Source: a virus | Direction: 5' to 3' (one strand) | Length of the DNA: 27,559 bases | IMG/VR virus record: IMGVR_UViG_3300005563_000090 | Span: 1 to 27,559 of that record | Shown: piece after piece, positions 15,256-21,064 of the stretch | How positions within the stretch are numbered: the stretch's first letter is position 1 | Layout: every line of letters begins with the position of its first letter | Notes under the pieces: model-generated | Told to the model about the DNA's origin: nothing | What the model saw: the letters and a program-made list of their open reading frames with translations, nothing else | Database searches by the model: none | Made by a program: the position numbers and the translations under genes

Positions 15256-15383
15256 CCCGCAATCCGCTCCTCACCGCAGTCGCGTTCGGCAGCCTCGCGG
15301 CCTTCTGGCTTGCACAGTGGACCGTCCACATCTGGCAGCCCGACCTTCCCGCAAACCTCATCGTGGCCCAGGTGGGTCGATAG
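15252..15383 (+). CDS. Small single-pass membrane protein in lysis cassette
   Basis: 43 residues beginning MTRNPLLTAVAFGSLAAFW and ending LPANLIVAQVGR. Residues 6-20 are hydrophobic enough to span the membrane, followed by aromatic residues typical of the interface. Its ATG overlaps the endolysin stop (ATGA). Size, single membrane segment and place make it a holin-related or pinholin-like candidate, or an endolysin partner, but no family is recognised. Confidence 0.65.
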   Translation: MTRNPLLTAVAFGSLAAFWLAQWTVHIWQPDLPANLIVAQVGR

Positions 15384-15391
15384 GAGAGACC

Positions 15392-15712
15392 ATGTCCATC
15401 AACGTCAACGCAATAGCCAAAGTCGTTTCAGTGGCCGTCACGGTCGCTGCGCCCCAAGCCGTCCAAATCGCCGAACAACTGCTTGCGCTGATCCAACTCG
15501 CTGAAGACGCCTATGATGGTCTGAAGGGCGACCAAAAGCTTCAGGCTGTCCAGGCCGGACTCTACACCTACGTGAAGCAACTCGACCCAAATCTTGACGC
15601 CCAGTTCGCGCGCCTGTGGGCGTTCCTCGCGCCCGCCGTCTCGGTGATCGTCACCATCTACAAGCTGGCGGGGATTTTCACGTCCAAGTCGGCTCCGGCG
15701 CAGGCGGCCTGA
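15392..15712 (+). CDS. Putative holin-like membrane protein
   Basis: 106 residues from the ATG at 15392, preceded by AGGAGAG with good spacing; a longer in-frame start at 15317 would overlap the upstream gene. Residues 7-35 are hydrophobic to amphipathic (VVSVAVTVAAPQAVQIAEQLLALI), the centre is a helical LAEDAYDGLKGDQKLQAVQAGLYTYVKQLDP, and residues 75-97 (LWAFLAPAVSVIVTIYKLAGIF) are a strong membrane segment. The layout resembles some phage holins with helical middle region. Between endolysin and spanin it is the best placed holin candidate together with the 43-residue neighbour. Direct family evidence is lacking. Confidence 0.6.
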   Translation: MSINVNAIAKVVSVAVTVAAPQAVQIAEQLLALIQLAEDAYDGLKGDQKLQAVQAGLYTYVKQLDPNLDAQFARLWAFLAPAVSVIVTIYKLAGIFTSKSAPAQAA

Positions 15713-15715
15713 GTC

Positions 15716-16216
15716 ATGGGCGGCTTCCTCTTCCAGTGGGTTGGAATGCCCATCATTTGCCTGGTGATCGGCTTCGGGGCCGGTTGGCGGGTGCATGACT
15801 GGAAGGACGCGTCCAGCCAAGTCCGGACTGTGGTGAAGGTCGCCAAGGTCGTCGAGAAGCAGGGCGCGATCAACACCGTCGCCGCTCAGAAGGAGCAAGC
15901 GGCGCAGGACCGCATCGTGCTCGTCACCAAGACCATCGTTCAGAAGGTCCCTGAATATGTCACCGCTGAAGCTGATGCCCGCTGTGTTGTGCCTAACGGC
16001 TTCGTGCGCATCCACGACGCCGCAGCCGCTGGTGTGCCCCCCGTTCCCAACGCCGCCGGCAAACCTGATGACGCCCCCTCAGGCGTTGAACTCTCTTCCA
16101 TCGCCGAAACCGTAGCTGGGAACTATGGGGCTGCCCATCTGAACGCTGAACGCCTTCTGGCGCTTCAGGAGTGGTTGAAACAGCAGGGCGCGGTGCGTGG
16201 CGTGAGTATCCAGTAA
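15716..16216 (+). CDS. Rz-like inner-membrane spanin
   Basis: 166 residues. Residues 9-26 form one N-terminal membrane segment (GMPIICLVIGFGAGW), followed by a periplasmic helical stretch (DWKDASSQVRTVVKVAKVVEKQGAINTVAAQKEQAAQDRIV). The C-terminal domain, CVVPNGFVRIHDAAAAGVPPVPN ... GVELSSIAETVAGNYGAAHLNAERLLALQEWLKQQG, is typical of Rz-like spanins of alphaproteobacterial phages. It would connect inner and outer membranes at the last step of lysis. A separate outer-membrane lipoprotein (Rz1) with a lipobox was not found in overlapping frames, so this could be unpaired or its partner may be elsewhere. Confidence 0.78.
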   Translation: MGGFLFQWVGMPIICLVIGFGAGWRVHDWKDASSQVRTVVKVAKVVEKQGAINTVAAQKEQAAQDRIVLVTKTIVQKVPEYVTAEADARCVVPNGFVRIHDAAAAGVPPVPNAAGKPDDAPSGVELSSIAETVAGNYGAAHLNAERLLALQEWLKQQGAVRGVSIQ

Positions 16217-16224
16217 CCAAGGGC

Positions 16225-16264
16225 GCCCTCTGGAATCCTCCGGCTAAGAACGATTCCAGAGGGC
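16225..16264 (+). terminator. 13-bp perfect hairpin after the lysis cassette
   Basis: A perfect 13-base inverted repeat (GCCCTCTGGAATC at 16225-16237 and its complement at 16252-16264) flanks a 14-base loop, 9 bases after the spanin stop. There is no clear T-run after it, so it is not a textbook intrinsic terminator. It may act as a terminator or mRNA stabiliser at the end of the late operon. Confidence 0.55.
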
Positions 16265-16413
16265 TAACCACCGTTCAGCAGCGGATGACTGCCTCCCGGC
16301 CAATCCAAGCTGAGCCTTAGTAAGCGTGAGTGCAACAAATGATAATGGGGTCACGGATGGGCCACTTTCCGCCGCTAGGTTCGGCAACGATCACAACGTC
16401 GGGGGTGTTCTAA
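16265..16413. other. Intergenic stretch before the XhlA-like gene
   Basis: About 150 bases without a gene. A weak promoter-like GATAAT lies at 16341-16346 with TAGTAA 17 bases upstream, a poor -35. Nothing else is recognised. Confidence 0.3.
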
Positions 16414-16701
16414 ATGACGGACCCGACGCTAGGAGAGCGCATGGCGGCCGTTGAAAAATGGCAAGAGGGCCACGACAAGCTCTGTGCCGAAAGATATCGG
16501 ACAATCGGAGAGGGCCTACATGACCTCAAGGGGGTCATTGCCTCGATCAAGACGGGCCAGAACAAGGCTGTCTGGCTCGCCGCGTCCATCCTGATTGCCG
16601 TCGTGGGCTGGATGGGGTCTCAGCTCTACGGGGGCCTACAGGCGGAGATACATCGGTCGCAGGTGGCCCCGGCGGCGGTCTCGACGCGAACAGGGGGTTA
16701 G
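16414..16701 (+). CDS. XhlA-like small membrane protein (holin or lysis accessory)
   Basis: 95 residues. An amphipathic helical N-terminus (LGERMAAVEKWQEGHDKLCAE... then IGEGLHDLKGVIASIKTGQ), a single membrane segment at about residues 52-72 (AVWLAASILIAVVGWMGSQLY), and a short polar tail. This soluble-helix-plus-one-TM layout resembles haemolysin XhlA / small holin accessory proteins. It lies behind the hairpin, so it may be transcribed separately. Convergent with the minus-strand gene at 16702; the two stops abut. Confidence 0.65.
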   Translation: MTDPTLGERMAAVEKWQEGHDKLCAERYRTIGEGLHDLKGVIASIKTGQNKAVWLAASILIAVVGWMGSQLYGGLQAEIHRSQVAPAAVSTRTGG

Positions 16702-17046
16702 CTAGCCGAGGTTCCAACCGTGCTCTTTAAGGCTCCGCACAACCTTATGCATCTCGTCGTCTACCTCAAGGAGCCCCTTCGGTTCCCAGCTCTCCAGGCC
16801 GGTGAAGGCCAACACCGTACCGCCGCCGAAGCGAGGCCCGACGCTGCGAACACGGTTCACTAGGATTTGGACATCGCCCCCGCCGACCTCATGGAGCGTT
16901 ATCATCTGCTCCCCGCGCAGCTTCGCGGCGAGCGCGGCGACCCCTTCGCGTGAGGCTCCAGCCCTGGCCGCGTTGGCGAGGATTGCCAAGCTAACGGACA
17001 CCTCAGCGTCGCTCACTTGGCCGGCAGTCTTCACTTGCTCTGTCAT
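16702..17046 (-). CDS. Hypothetical protein, small beta-rich C-terminal domain
   Basis: 114 residues. The first 45 are helical and Ala-rich (DAEVSVSLAILANAARAGASREGVAALAAKL). Residues 47-112 (EQMITLHEVGGGDVQILVNRVRSVGP...TVLAFTGLES...LLEVDDEMHKVVRSLKEHG) look like a compact beta domain closed by a helix, with a superficial likeness to FlbD-type small proteins (start of ITL..., a 'xxVNxxxIxxV' strand, ending with 'V.E....V...'). That likeness is weak. GGTGGG ribosome binding site before ATG. First of three minus-strand genes that read away from the integration region; function unknown. Confidence 0.6.
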   Translation of the reverse strand: MTEQVKTAGQVSDAEVSVSLAILANAARAGASREGVAALAAKLRGEQMITLHEVGGGDVQILVNRVRSVGPRFGGGTVLAFTGLESWEPKGLLEVDDEMHKVVRSLKEHGWNLG

Positions 17047-17102
17047 CCCACCATTTTACCCCATGAGCGGCTAGCCCGCCACACCAGCCCTTCCCTGGGC
17101 CT

Positions 17103-17342
17103 CTACCCGTACCTTGGCCGCCGGCTCGCCTTCGGGTGGGTCGGCGGCTTTTGTCGTTTCAGCACACGCCGATCATTCATCCCGGCAAGCCAAAGGGCGA
17201 GCCACAAACCACCCCAGCAGCCGCCAATCCCGATGAAGGCGGCGGTAATGGCTTGTCGACTTACGAGCGGGAAGCTGTCGCTGCTGACCGTCTGGGCAAT
17301 TGCGCGCGCGAGCGCGGCGACCTCAAAGGCTAGCGTCGCCAT
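17103..17342 (-). CDS. Small membrane protein, unknown
   Basis: 79 residues. One membrane segment at about residues 32-53 (ITAAFIGIGGCWGGLWLALWLAG), with an Arg/Lys/Pro-rich C-terminal tail (RRVLKRQKPPTHPKASRRPRYG) expected in the cytoplasm. A GGAGAG site lies before the ATG, inside the end of the upstream gene; the upstream TAG is immediately followed by this ATG. Likely co-expressed with the membrane protein at 17343. The role could be superinfection exclusion or membrane-related lysogeny functions, but this is only a guess from position. Confidence 0.6.
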   Translation of the reverse strand: MATLAFEVAALARAIAQTVSSDSFPLVSRQAITAAFIGIGGCWGGLWLALWLAGMNDRRVLKRQKPPTHPKASRRPRYG

Positions 17343-17606
17343 CTAGCTCTCTCCGTCAATACGGGCGGGGAGGGCTGACTGCGCCAATCCGCGAAGCCCG
17401 AAGATCAGGCCGATGATGCTGACCGCCGTCCAAAGCTGCCCAGAATGGTCGGATACGGCGACAACTAGGTTATAGACCCAGCCGGCGGAGCCAGCAGCAT
17501 AGAACGTGCGCCGTATGGGCACCGGCATGTGTTCGAACCAAAAGAACCACGATTTTGGACGGACAAGAACACCCTCGCGCCCGCTCACCTTGACCTCCGA
17601 ATTCAC
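17343..17606 (-). CDS. Small membrane protein, unknown
   Basis: Up to 87 residues from a GTG at 17606. A GGAGG motif lies 5 bases before an internal GTG at 17588, which is the better start (81 residues). Two hydrophobic stretches: a weak one around residues 35-50 (FYAAGSAGWVYNLVVAV) and a clear one near 58-75 (LWTAVSIIGLIFGLRGLAQSA). Directly adjacent to the next membrane protein (stop and start touch). The two look like a pair. Function unknown. Confidence 0.6.
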   Translation of the reverse strand: MNSEVKVSGREGVLVRPKSWFFWFEHMPVPIRRTFYAAGSAGWVYNLVVAVSDHSGQLWTAVSIIGLIFGLRGLAQSALPARIDGES

Positions 17607-17610
17607 GCGG

Positions 17611-17874
17611 TCAGTATAGACTTAGTGCCCTGACTCCGATAGTATTTCTGCGTTGAATCCCTGAGCGGGAGGAGGCTGTTGATCGGCGAAGGGTAGCGGG
17701 GGCAGGAGTTCCCCGTGAGAGTACGTCGGGAGGCCAAGTCCTGGGGTTTGCGGGCGGTCGCGCAAGGCTTCCTCCATTCTCGGCTTTACTTGCGCTGGGC
17801 GGGTCGGCGTCCAAAAAGCGGTCCTGCGGGGCCGCTCCGATCACCACCCTAGCCTTTCGGCTCAATGCTCCCAT
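17611..17874 (-). CDS. Doubtful ORF, possibly frameshifted with an overlapping frame
   Basis: Start at the ATG at 17874, which has AAGGAG 6 bases upstream inside the preceding small gene. About 87 residues. The first third (GALSRKARVVIGAAPQDRFLDADPP) has coding-like GC-rich third positions; the later part (Ser/Arg/Thr-rich) does not. From about 17777 on, a different frame (17622-17777) is the more protein-like one. Either only one of the two is real, or they are one gene split by a one-base shift. Confidence 0.3.
   Translation of the reverse strand: MGALSRKARVVIGAAPQDRFLDADPPSASKAENGGSLARPPANPRTWPPDVLSRGTPAPATLRRSTASSRSGIQRRNTIGVRALSLY
17622..17777 (-). CDS. Candidate 51-residue ORF, unknown
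   Basis: 51 residues beginning MEEALRDRPQTPGLGLPTYS, acidic, Pro-rich, ending in AEILSESGH. It is the more protein-like frame over the segment. No good ribosome binding site is seen before the ATG, but the frame is open upstream to about 17840 and might be entered by a frameshift from the overlapping frame that begins at 17874. Confidence 0.35.
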   Translation of the reverse strand: MEEALRDRPQTPGLGLPTYSHGELLPPLPFADQQPPPAQGFNAEILSESGH

Positions 17875-18004
17875 ACCCCGCTCCTTCAAGCTCTGCGATG
17901 ATTTCCAACAGGGTAGGGAAGGCTTCGGCTCGGTGCTCGAAATACGCCGTGATCAGCGCCTGGAGCCGGCGAAGAGTGTGTTCTCGCGGGTCGGTCTCTT
18001 CCAT
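17849..18004 (-). CDS. Small acidic helical protein, 51 residues, unknown
   Basis: 51 residues: MEETDPREHTLRRLQALITA, then YFEHRAEAFPTLLEIIAELEGAG and a short tail. The sequence reads as two amphipathic helices, with codon use like neighbouring genes, so it is probably real although short. Its frame is open further upstream (to about 18060) with a Lys/Arg-rich stretch but without a clear start. AAGGAG near its end can serve the next ORF. Divergent from the plus-strand gene at 18067. Confidence 0.5.
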   Translation of the reverse strand: MEETDPREHTLRRLQALITAYFEHRAEAFPTLLEIIAELEGAGYGSIEPKG

Positions 18005-18066
18005 GAGCGCCAAACGCCTTTTCGGCTGAGTCGGATCGGACTCATTTTCGGCCGCGTTGGCCTGAC

Positions 18067-18315
18067 ATGAACAAGTCGCTCCCCTTCAACGTCTACCTCA
18101 ATGGCCAGCGCTTCGGAGGCTGGTGGGAGATTGACGGCAAGGATGTGCTGGTCAGCTCAGCCTATGGGTCACGTCGGGCGCCGAAGGGCAGGGGGGACCC
18201 GGAGAAGGTGGCGCAGCGGTTGCTGGAGGCGATCGTCACGGGGCAGCTCACTCCATCCGCTCCGTCAGCCGCAACAGCTCCTCGGTCTGGCTCCCGCTCC
18301 CGACGATCCGCTTGA
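18067..18315 (+). CDS. Small conserved-looking phage protein, unknown
   Basis: 82 residues. Residues 5-60 (LPFNVYLNGQRFGGWWEIDGKDVLVSSAYGSRRAPKGRG, then DPEKVAQRLLEAIVTGQ) look like a compact beta-beta-beta-helix domain that I have the impression of seeing in other phages of alphaproteobacteria. The last 22 residues are Ser/Ala/Arg-rich low complexity and overlap antisense the gene at 18248. It is the only plus-strand gene between the lysis cassette and the integrase. The ribosome binding site is weak. Function unknown. Confidence 0.6.
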   Translation: MNKSLPFNVYLNGQRFGGWWEIDGKDVLVSSAYGSRRAPKGRGDPEKVAQRLLEAIVTGQLTPSAPSAATAPRSGSRSRRSA

Positions 18316-18559
18316 CCACGACCTCCACCGGCCTTCCCCCGCACTTCACCATCCGCCCACGCTTCTCGACCAAGTGGGAGCATCGGAGCTTGTCGTAGAG
18401 CTTCACAATCGGCACGTCATACAGCCTAGGCCACGGATGCATCCTAAGCGCTGGCCCTGTGGATCTCCTGCACTTCGGGTTCCCGCACCTGATAAGCAGG
18501 GACCAGTTGCCCTCCAGGCACATCCTGGGCGTGATCGAGCTGTCGCCGGACAAGAACAT
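18248..18559 (-). CDS. Putative zinc-ribbon protein next to attP
   Basis: About 103 residues from the ATG at 18559 (MFLSGDSSITPRMCLEGNWS); a longer frame extends to 18685 but its upstream part is low quality and runs into the attachment site. Two cysteine pairs, LLIRCGNPKCRRSTG and, about 35-50 residues later, LRCSHLVEKRGRMVKCGGRP, suggest a four-Cys zinc ribbon. Between them lies LRMHPWPRLYDVPIVKLYDKL. End is VVKRIVGSGSQTEELLRLTERME. Being immediately beside attP it might be an accessory or regulator, but there is no functional evidence. Confidence 0.6.
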   Translation of the reverse strand: MFLSGDSSITPRMCLEGNWSLLIRCGNPKCRRSTGPALRMHPWPRLYDVPIVKLYDKLRCSHLVEKRGRMVKCGGRPVEVVVKRIVGSGSQTEELLRLTERME

Positions 18560-18580
18560 GCGCGGAACATTATTCGGGAG

Positions 18581-18617
18581 CCGGCCGGGACTTCCAGTCC
18601 CGAACTGCACTGGCCGG
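18581..18617. repeat. Nested inverted repeats left of attP
   Basis: CGGGACT (18586-18592) and AGTCCCG (18596-18602) form a perfect 7-bp stem with a 3-base loop, framed by CCGGCC (18581-18586) and GGCCGG (18612-18617). CCGGTT is also directly repeated just after. These may be a terminator for transcripts approaching attP or integrase/Xis arm sites; nothing decides between these. Confidence 0.35.
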
Positions 18618-18685
18618 TTCCGGTTCGTTCCAACTCTCTGGGCGCCGGATCGGGGCGCGTTGGGCCAAAAGGCCTTGTGTTTCAA

Positions 18686-18747
18686 TGGTGCGGACGCCGG
18701 GACTCGAACCCGGACGACCTAGGGCCAACGGATTTTAAGTCCGGTGT
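18686..18747 (-). other. attP: attP: 3' half of a tRNA-Leu(TAA) gene
   Basis: On the minus strand this reads as the 3' half of a class II tRNA: an anticodon arm with loop CTTAAAA (anticodon TAA, Leu), a long variable arm (TTGGCCCTAGGTCGT), a perfect T-arm (CCGGG TTCGAGT CCCGG), acceptor strand CGTCCGC, discriminator A and an encoded CCA. The matching 5' acceptor (GCGGACG) and a D-arm are absent; the 5' side instead runs into the integrase stop at 18758-18760. It is therefore not a working tRNA but the core of the phage attachment site, which would restore the host tRNA-Leu gene after integration. Strand exchange in or near the anticodon loop is typical for this class. Confidence 0.8.
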
Positions 18748-18757
18748 ACGGGCCGAG

Positions 18758-19897
18758 CTATCCAACTGTTTTCGCAGGCTTTTCAGACGCGTCTCCGTCT
18801 GCCGGATCATCGACTTCGGGAGTCGACCGGGACACCGCGGCCAGCGCGTCCCTCAAATCCTCCTCCATAGCGTGCGCGTAAACGAGGGTGGATTGCATGC
18901 TGGAGTGGCCGAGCAGCTTCTGCGTGATCCGCAGGTTGCCGGTCTTGCGAAGCATCTGCATGCCCGCGTCGTGGCGCAGGTCATGCGCGCCGCGGGCACC
19001 CTTTGACGCGCGCAGGCCCGTATCGGTCACAGCGCGCCCCAGGCGCTTCTGGGCATGCCAGTAGGTGATGGGGACGAGTTCGCCCGCCTCCTCGCGGAAC
19101 CAGGGCGTATCAAGCCCCGCGGCGCGCGCCCTGCCGATCCGCGCGGCCAACATGGCAGCGTCCTCCGGCATCAGCGGCAGGGCGTGGATCTGGCCGTTCT
19201 TGCGCCGCTTATGGATCGTCAGTCGCAGGGCAACCGGATCCACGTCGGCCAGGCCGAAGAACATCTCGGACAGCCGCAGGCCATAGCGGCCCATCATCCT
19301 GGCGAAGTCCTCAAGGTGCAGCGGCACCGCGGCGAACAGCTTCGCGACCTCAGCCCTGGAGTAGTTCTTCGGCTTCGGCTTGGGCTCGGGAAGCGTCAGC
19401 TCCGCCCAATCGATCTCGGGGAAGGCGACCGGTTCTCCCTTGCCGTCATTCAGCATCTTCCGCGCCAGCTTCAGGATGGGGCGGATGGTGGCGACGATGT
19501 CTCGGTTGATGGTCGCGTTCGTAGGCGGTCGCTTGCTACGCGTCAGCCGCCCGCGCCGGCGCTGTATCGCCTCGATGATATCCGAGAAGGCGACTTCGTT
19601 GACCGGCTTGGTTTTGCCGATCAGTTCGACGGCCACGGATGCGCGGTCTTGCAGTTCGTCGGCAGTCTCCAGGTGCGCCTTCGTCTGCCACCAGATCGTG
19701 GCTGCGTCGTCCAGCGTCGGGATGCGGCGCGCTGCGGGGCGGTTTAGTTCCCCCCGTGCCGCCGCGACCCGCTTGACTTCTTCGACGCGCTCCGCCTTTG
19801 AGCGAGTCGTTGCTCCCGTAGAGCCGTGATACCGACGACCTTGGTATTGGAAGTCGTAGTGCCAGAACCGCCCCTTGCCCGGCTTGTAGACCGACAC
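18758..19897 (-). CDS. int: Tyrosine recombinase integrase
   Basis: 379 residues from a GTG at 19897, with GGAGAG just upstream; the frame is open further to 20194 but that part is a shadow of the excisionase gene. N-terminal arm-binding region: YKPGKGRFWHYDFQYQGRRYHGSTG. A core-binding helical domain follows (about 60-170). Catalytic domain: R208 in GRYGLRLSE, Lys in HKRRKNG (230-233), H305 and R308 in HDLRHDAGMQML, H331 in LLGHSSMQST, nucleophile Y340 in LVYAHA. All expected residues are present. It points at attP and its last codons touch the tRNA-like segment. It catalyses site-specific integration and excision at a tRNA-Leu gene. Confidence 0.94.
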   Translation of the reverse strand: MSVYKPGKGRFWHYDFQYQGRRYHGSTGATTRSKAERVEEVKRVAAARGELNRPAARRIPTLDDAATIWWQTKAHLETADELQDRASVAVELIGKTKPVNEVAFSDIIEAIQRRRGRLTRSKRPPTNATINRDIVATIRPILKLARKMLNDGKGEPVAFPEIDWAELTLPEPKPKPKNYSRAEVAKLFAAVPLHLEDFARMMGRYGLRLSEMFFGLADVDPVALRLTIHKRRKNGQIHALPLMPEDAAMLAARIGRARAAGLDTPWFREEAGELVPITYWHAQKRLGRAVTDTGLRASKGARGAHDLRHDAGMQMLRKTGNLRITQKLLGHSSMQSTLVYAHAMEEDLRDALAAVSRSTPEVDDPADGDASEKPAKTVG

Positions 19898-20157
19898 GGC
19901 CTCTCCACCCTTTCCCCGAACCGCTCGCCCGCCAAGTAGGCGCGCAAGTCGGCCTCGGTATATCGGCGCGTCGAGGCGCCCACTATCACGCTGCGGATGA
20001 CGCCGCTTTCCGCCATCGCCCGCAAGGTCTTTTCGTTCAAGCCTAGGATCGGCGCTGCGGCCTGCGCGGTGATCAGGGCGCTGTCGCTGAAGGCGCGGGC
20101 GAACAGCGCCTCTGTTGCGGCTCCCAGGCCGCGAGGTTGTTCGGCGAGGGCGCTCAT
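19744..20157 (-). CDS. xis: Excisionase-like helix-turn-helix protein overlapping int
   Basis: 137 residues. Residues about 27-77 (SALITAQAAAPILGLNEKTLRAMAESGVIRSVIVGASTRRYTEADLRAYLAG) match the MerR-like winged helix of excisionases / HTH_17 proteins. This is a natural place for a directionality factor, directly before integrase. The remaining 55 residues are Arg/Ser/Gly-rich and 154 bases of this gene overlap int in another frame, with no stop before 19744. The ATG overlaps the preceding stop (ATGA). The Xis function is inferred from fold and place. Confidence 0.72.
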   Translation of the reverse strand: MSALAEQPRGLGAATEALFARAFSDSALITAQAAAPILGLNEKTLRAMAESGVIRSVIVGASTRRYTEADLRAYLAGERFGERVERPCRSTSRARGGSGTTTSNTKVVGITALREQRLAQRRSASKKSSGSRRHGGN

Positions 20158-20432
20158 TCCGTCGCCATCCTCTCGGTCGTGGGGGTGGGCTCATCCAGGT
20201 CTTCCTCCATTTGCAGGAGCGCGAGCTGGGCGGCTTTCAGCGAGGCGCGGGTCGGCTTCCCCTTCATGACCAGCCAATAGCTTAGACTCGGCCCGGTGCT
20301 TGCGGAGACCACACGGGCGCCGCGAAACGATAGCTCATCGATGAGGATGTGCTCGGACGGTGGCATGTAGCCTCGCCTCCAGGCGTCGTAATCGACGGGT
20401 GACAGGACGGGCGGGTGCTTGGTTTCAGCCAT
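20154..20432 (-). CDS. Hypothetical early protein
   Basis: 92 residues from the ATG at 20432, which has a strong GGAGGGGGAG site; the longer frame to 20549 lies over the end of the upstream gene and is Gly/Pro-rich. Residues 10-75: LSPVDYDAWRRGYMPPSEHILIDELSFRGARVVSASTGPSLSYWLVMKGKPTRASLKAAQLAL, ending in an acidic DLDEPTPTTERM tail. No known motif. Coupled to the excisionase-like gene by ATGA overlap, so could be a partner of lysogeny control. Function unknown. Confidence 0.68.
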   Translation of the reverse strand: MAETKHPPVLSPVDYDAWRRGYMPPSEHILIDELSFRGARVVSASTGPSLSYWLVMKGKPTRASLKAAQLALLQMEEDLDEPTPTTERMATE

Positions 20433-20478
20433 CACTCCCCCTCCCCCCGCCGCGCGCGGGGCGGCCCCACCTGCGTGA

Positions 20479-21063
20479 TCATGCTGCGGCTCCCATCGGT
20501 TCGTCGCAGACCCAGCCAAACCGCCGAGCCCGCAAGGCGGCCATGACACCGCGACGGATTTCGCGGCCGGTCAGGTTCTCGTGTGCGATCCGTTGAAGTT
20601 CAGGGACCGTGTGCTTGGATTTGGCGCCGAAGGGCTTCGCGAGGGCGAATAGCTCGGGCTTGAGCAGCAGCCACATCAGACTGCGGTTATCCCATCGGTC
20701 GTGCGCCTCGCTCAGCCGCATGGGGTGGGGAAGGGCGAACGGCCCGTCGCCCTCCTCAAGCCATTCCACACGCCAGCGGCCCTCAAAGCTCAGCGACCGG
20801 ATGGCCTCGGCCCATTTGGCGGCGTAACAGACAATCACCGGACAGCCGATGCGCAGGCCAAAGTTCACTTGGCGCTCAAGCCGCGATAGGGTGTCCAACT
20901 CGCTCTTGATCTCCAGTAGGATCAGGCGGTCTTCGGTGACGGCGGCCAGATCGAGGCGCACGCCGCCAAGGTCGAACTCGTGGATGATCCGTGCGTCCGG
21001 CCACGCCGACCGTAGCAGCGCCTCCGCTTTTGCTCGGATGCGGGCTTCGGCTTGACTTGCCAT
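20479..21063 (-). CDS. PD-(D/E)XK nuclease-like protein (MmcB-type resemblance)
   Basis: 194 residues from the ATG at 21063 with GGGAGGTG upstream; the longer frame is a shadow of the next gene. Residues 1-95 show the PD-(D/E)XK pattern: RIIHEFDLGGVRLDLAAV with E29 and D38, ILLEIKSELDTLSRLERQVNF with E51, K53 and Q65, then PVIVCYAAKW. This resembles MmcB-like DNA repair proteins of alphaproteobacteria, found near DNA metabolism genes. The C-terminal 80 residues contain LMWLLLKPELFALAKPFGAKSKHTVPELQRIAHENLTGREIRRGVMAAL, which may recognise DNA. It may process DNA ends during replication or repair, or be inactive as a nuclease. Motif is clear; role is inference. Confidence 0.76.
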   Translation of the reverse strand: MASQAEARIRAKAEALLRSAWPDARIIHEFDLGGVRLDLAAVTEDRLILLEIKSELDTLSRLERQVNFGLRIGCPVIVCYAAKWAEAIRSLSFEGRWRVEWLEEGDGPFALPHPMRLSEAHDRWDNRSLMWLLLKPELFALAKPFGAKSKHTVPELQRIAHENLTGREIRRGVMAALRARRFGWVCDEPMGAAA

Positions 21064-21064
21064 G

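Noticed and set aside
18686-18775. A complete functional tRNA-Leu
   Set aside because: The 5' acceptor strand and D-arm are absent; only the 3' half is present, consistent with an attachment site.
20158-20194. Longer integrase beginning at 20194
   Set aside because: The added 99 residues are Arg/Pro-rich and shadow the excisionase-like gene; the GTG at 19897 has a good ribosome binding site and a normal integrase N-terminus follows.
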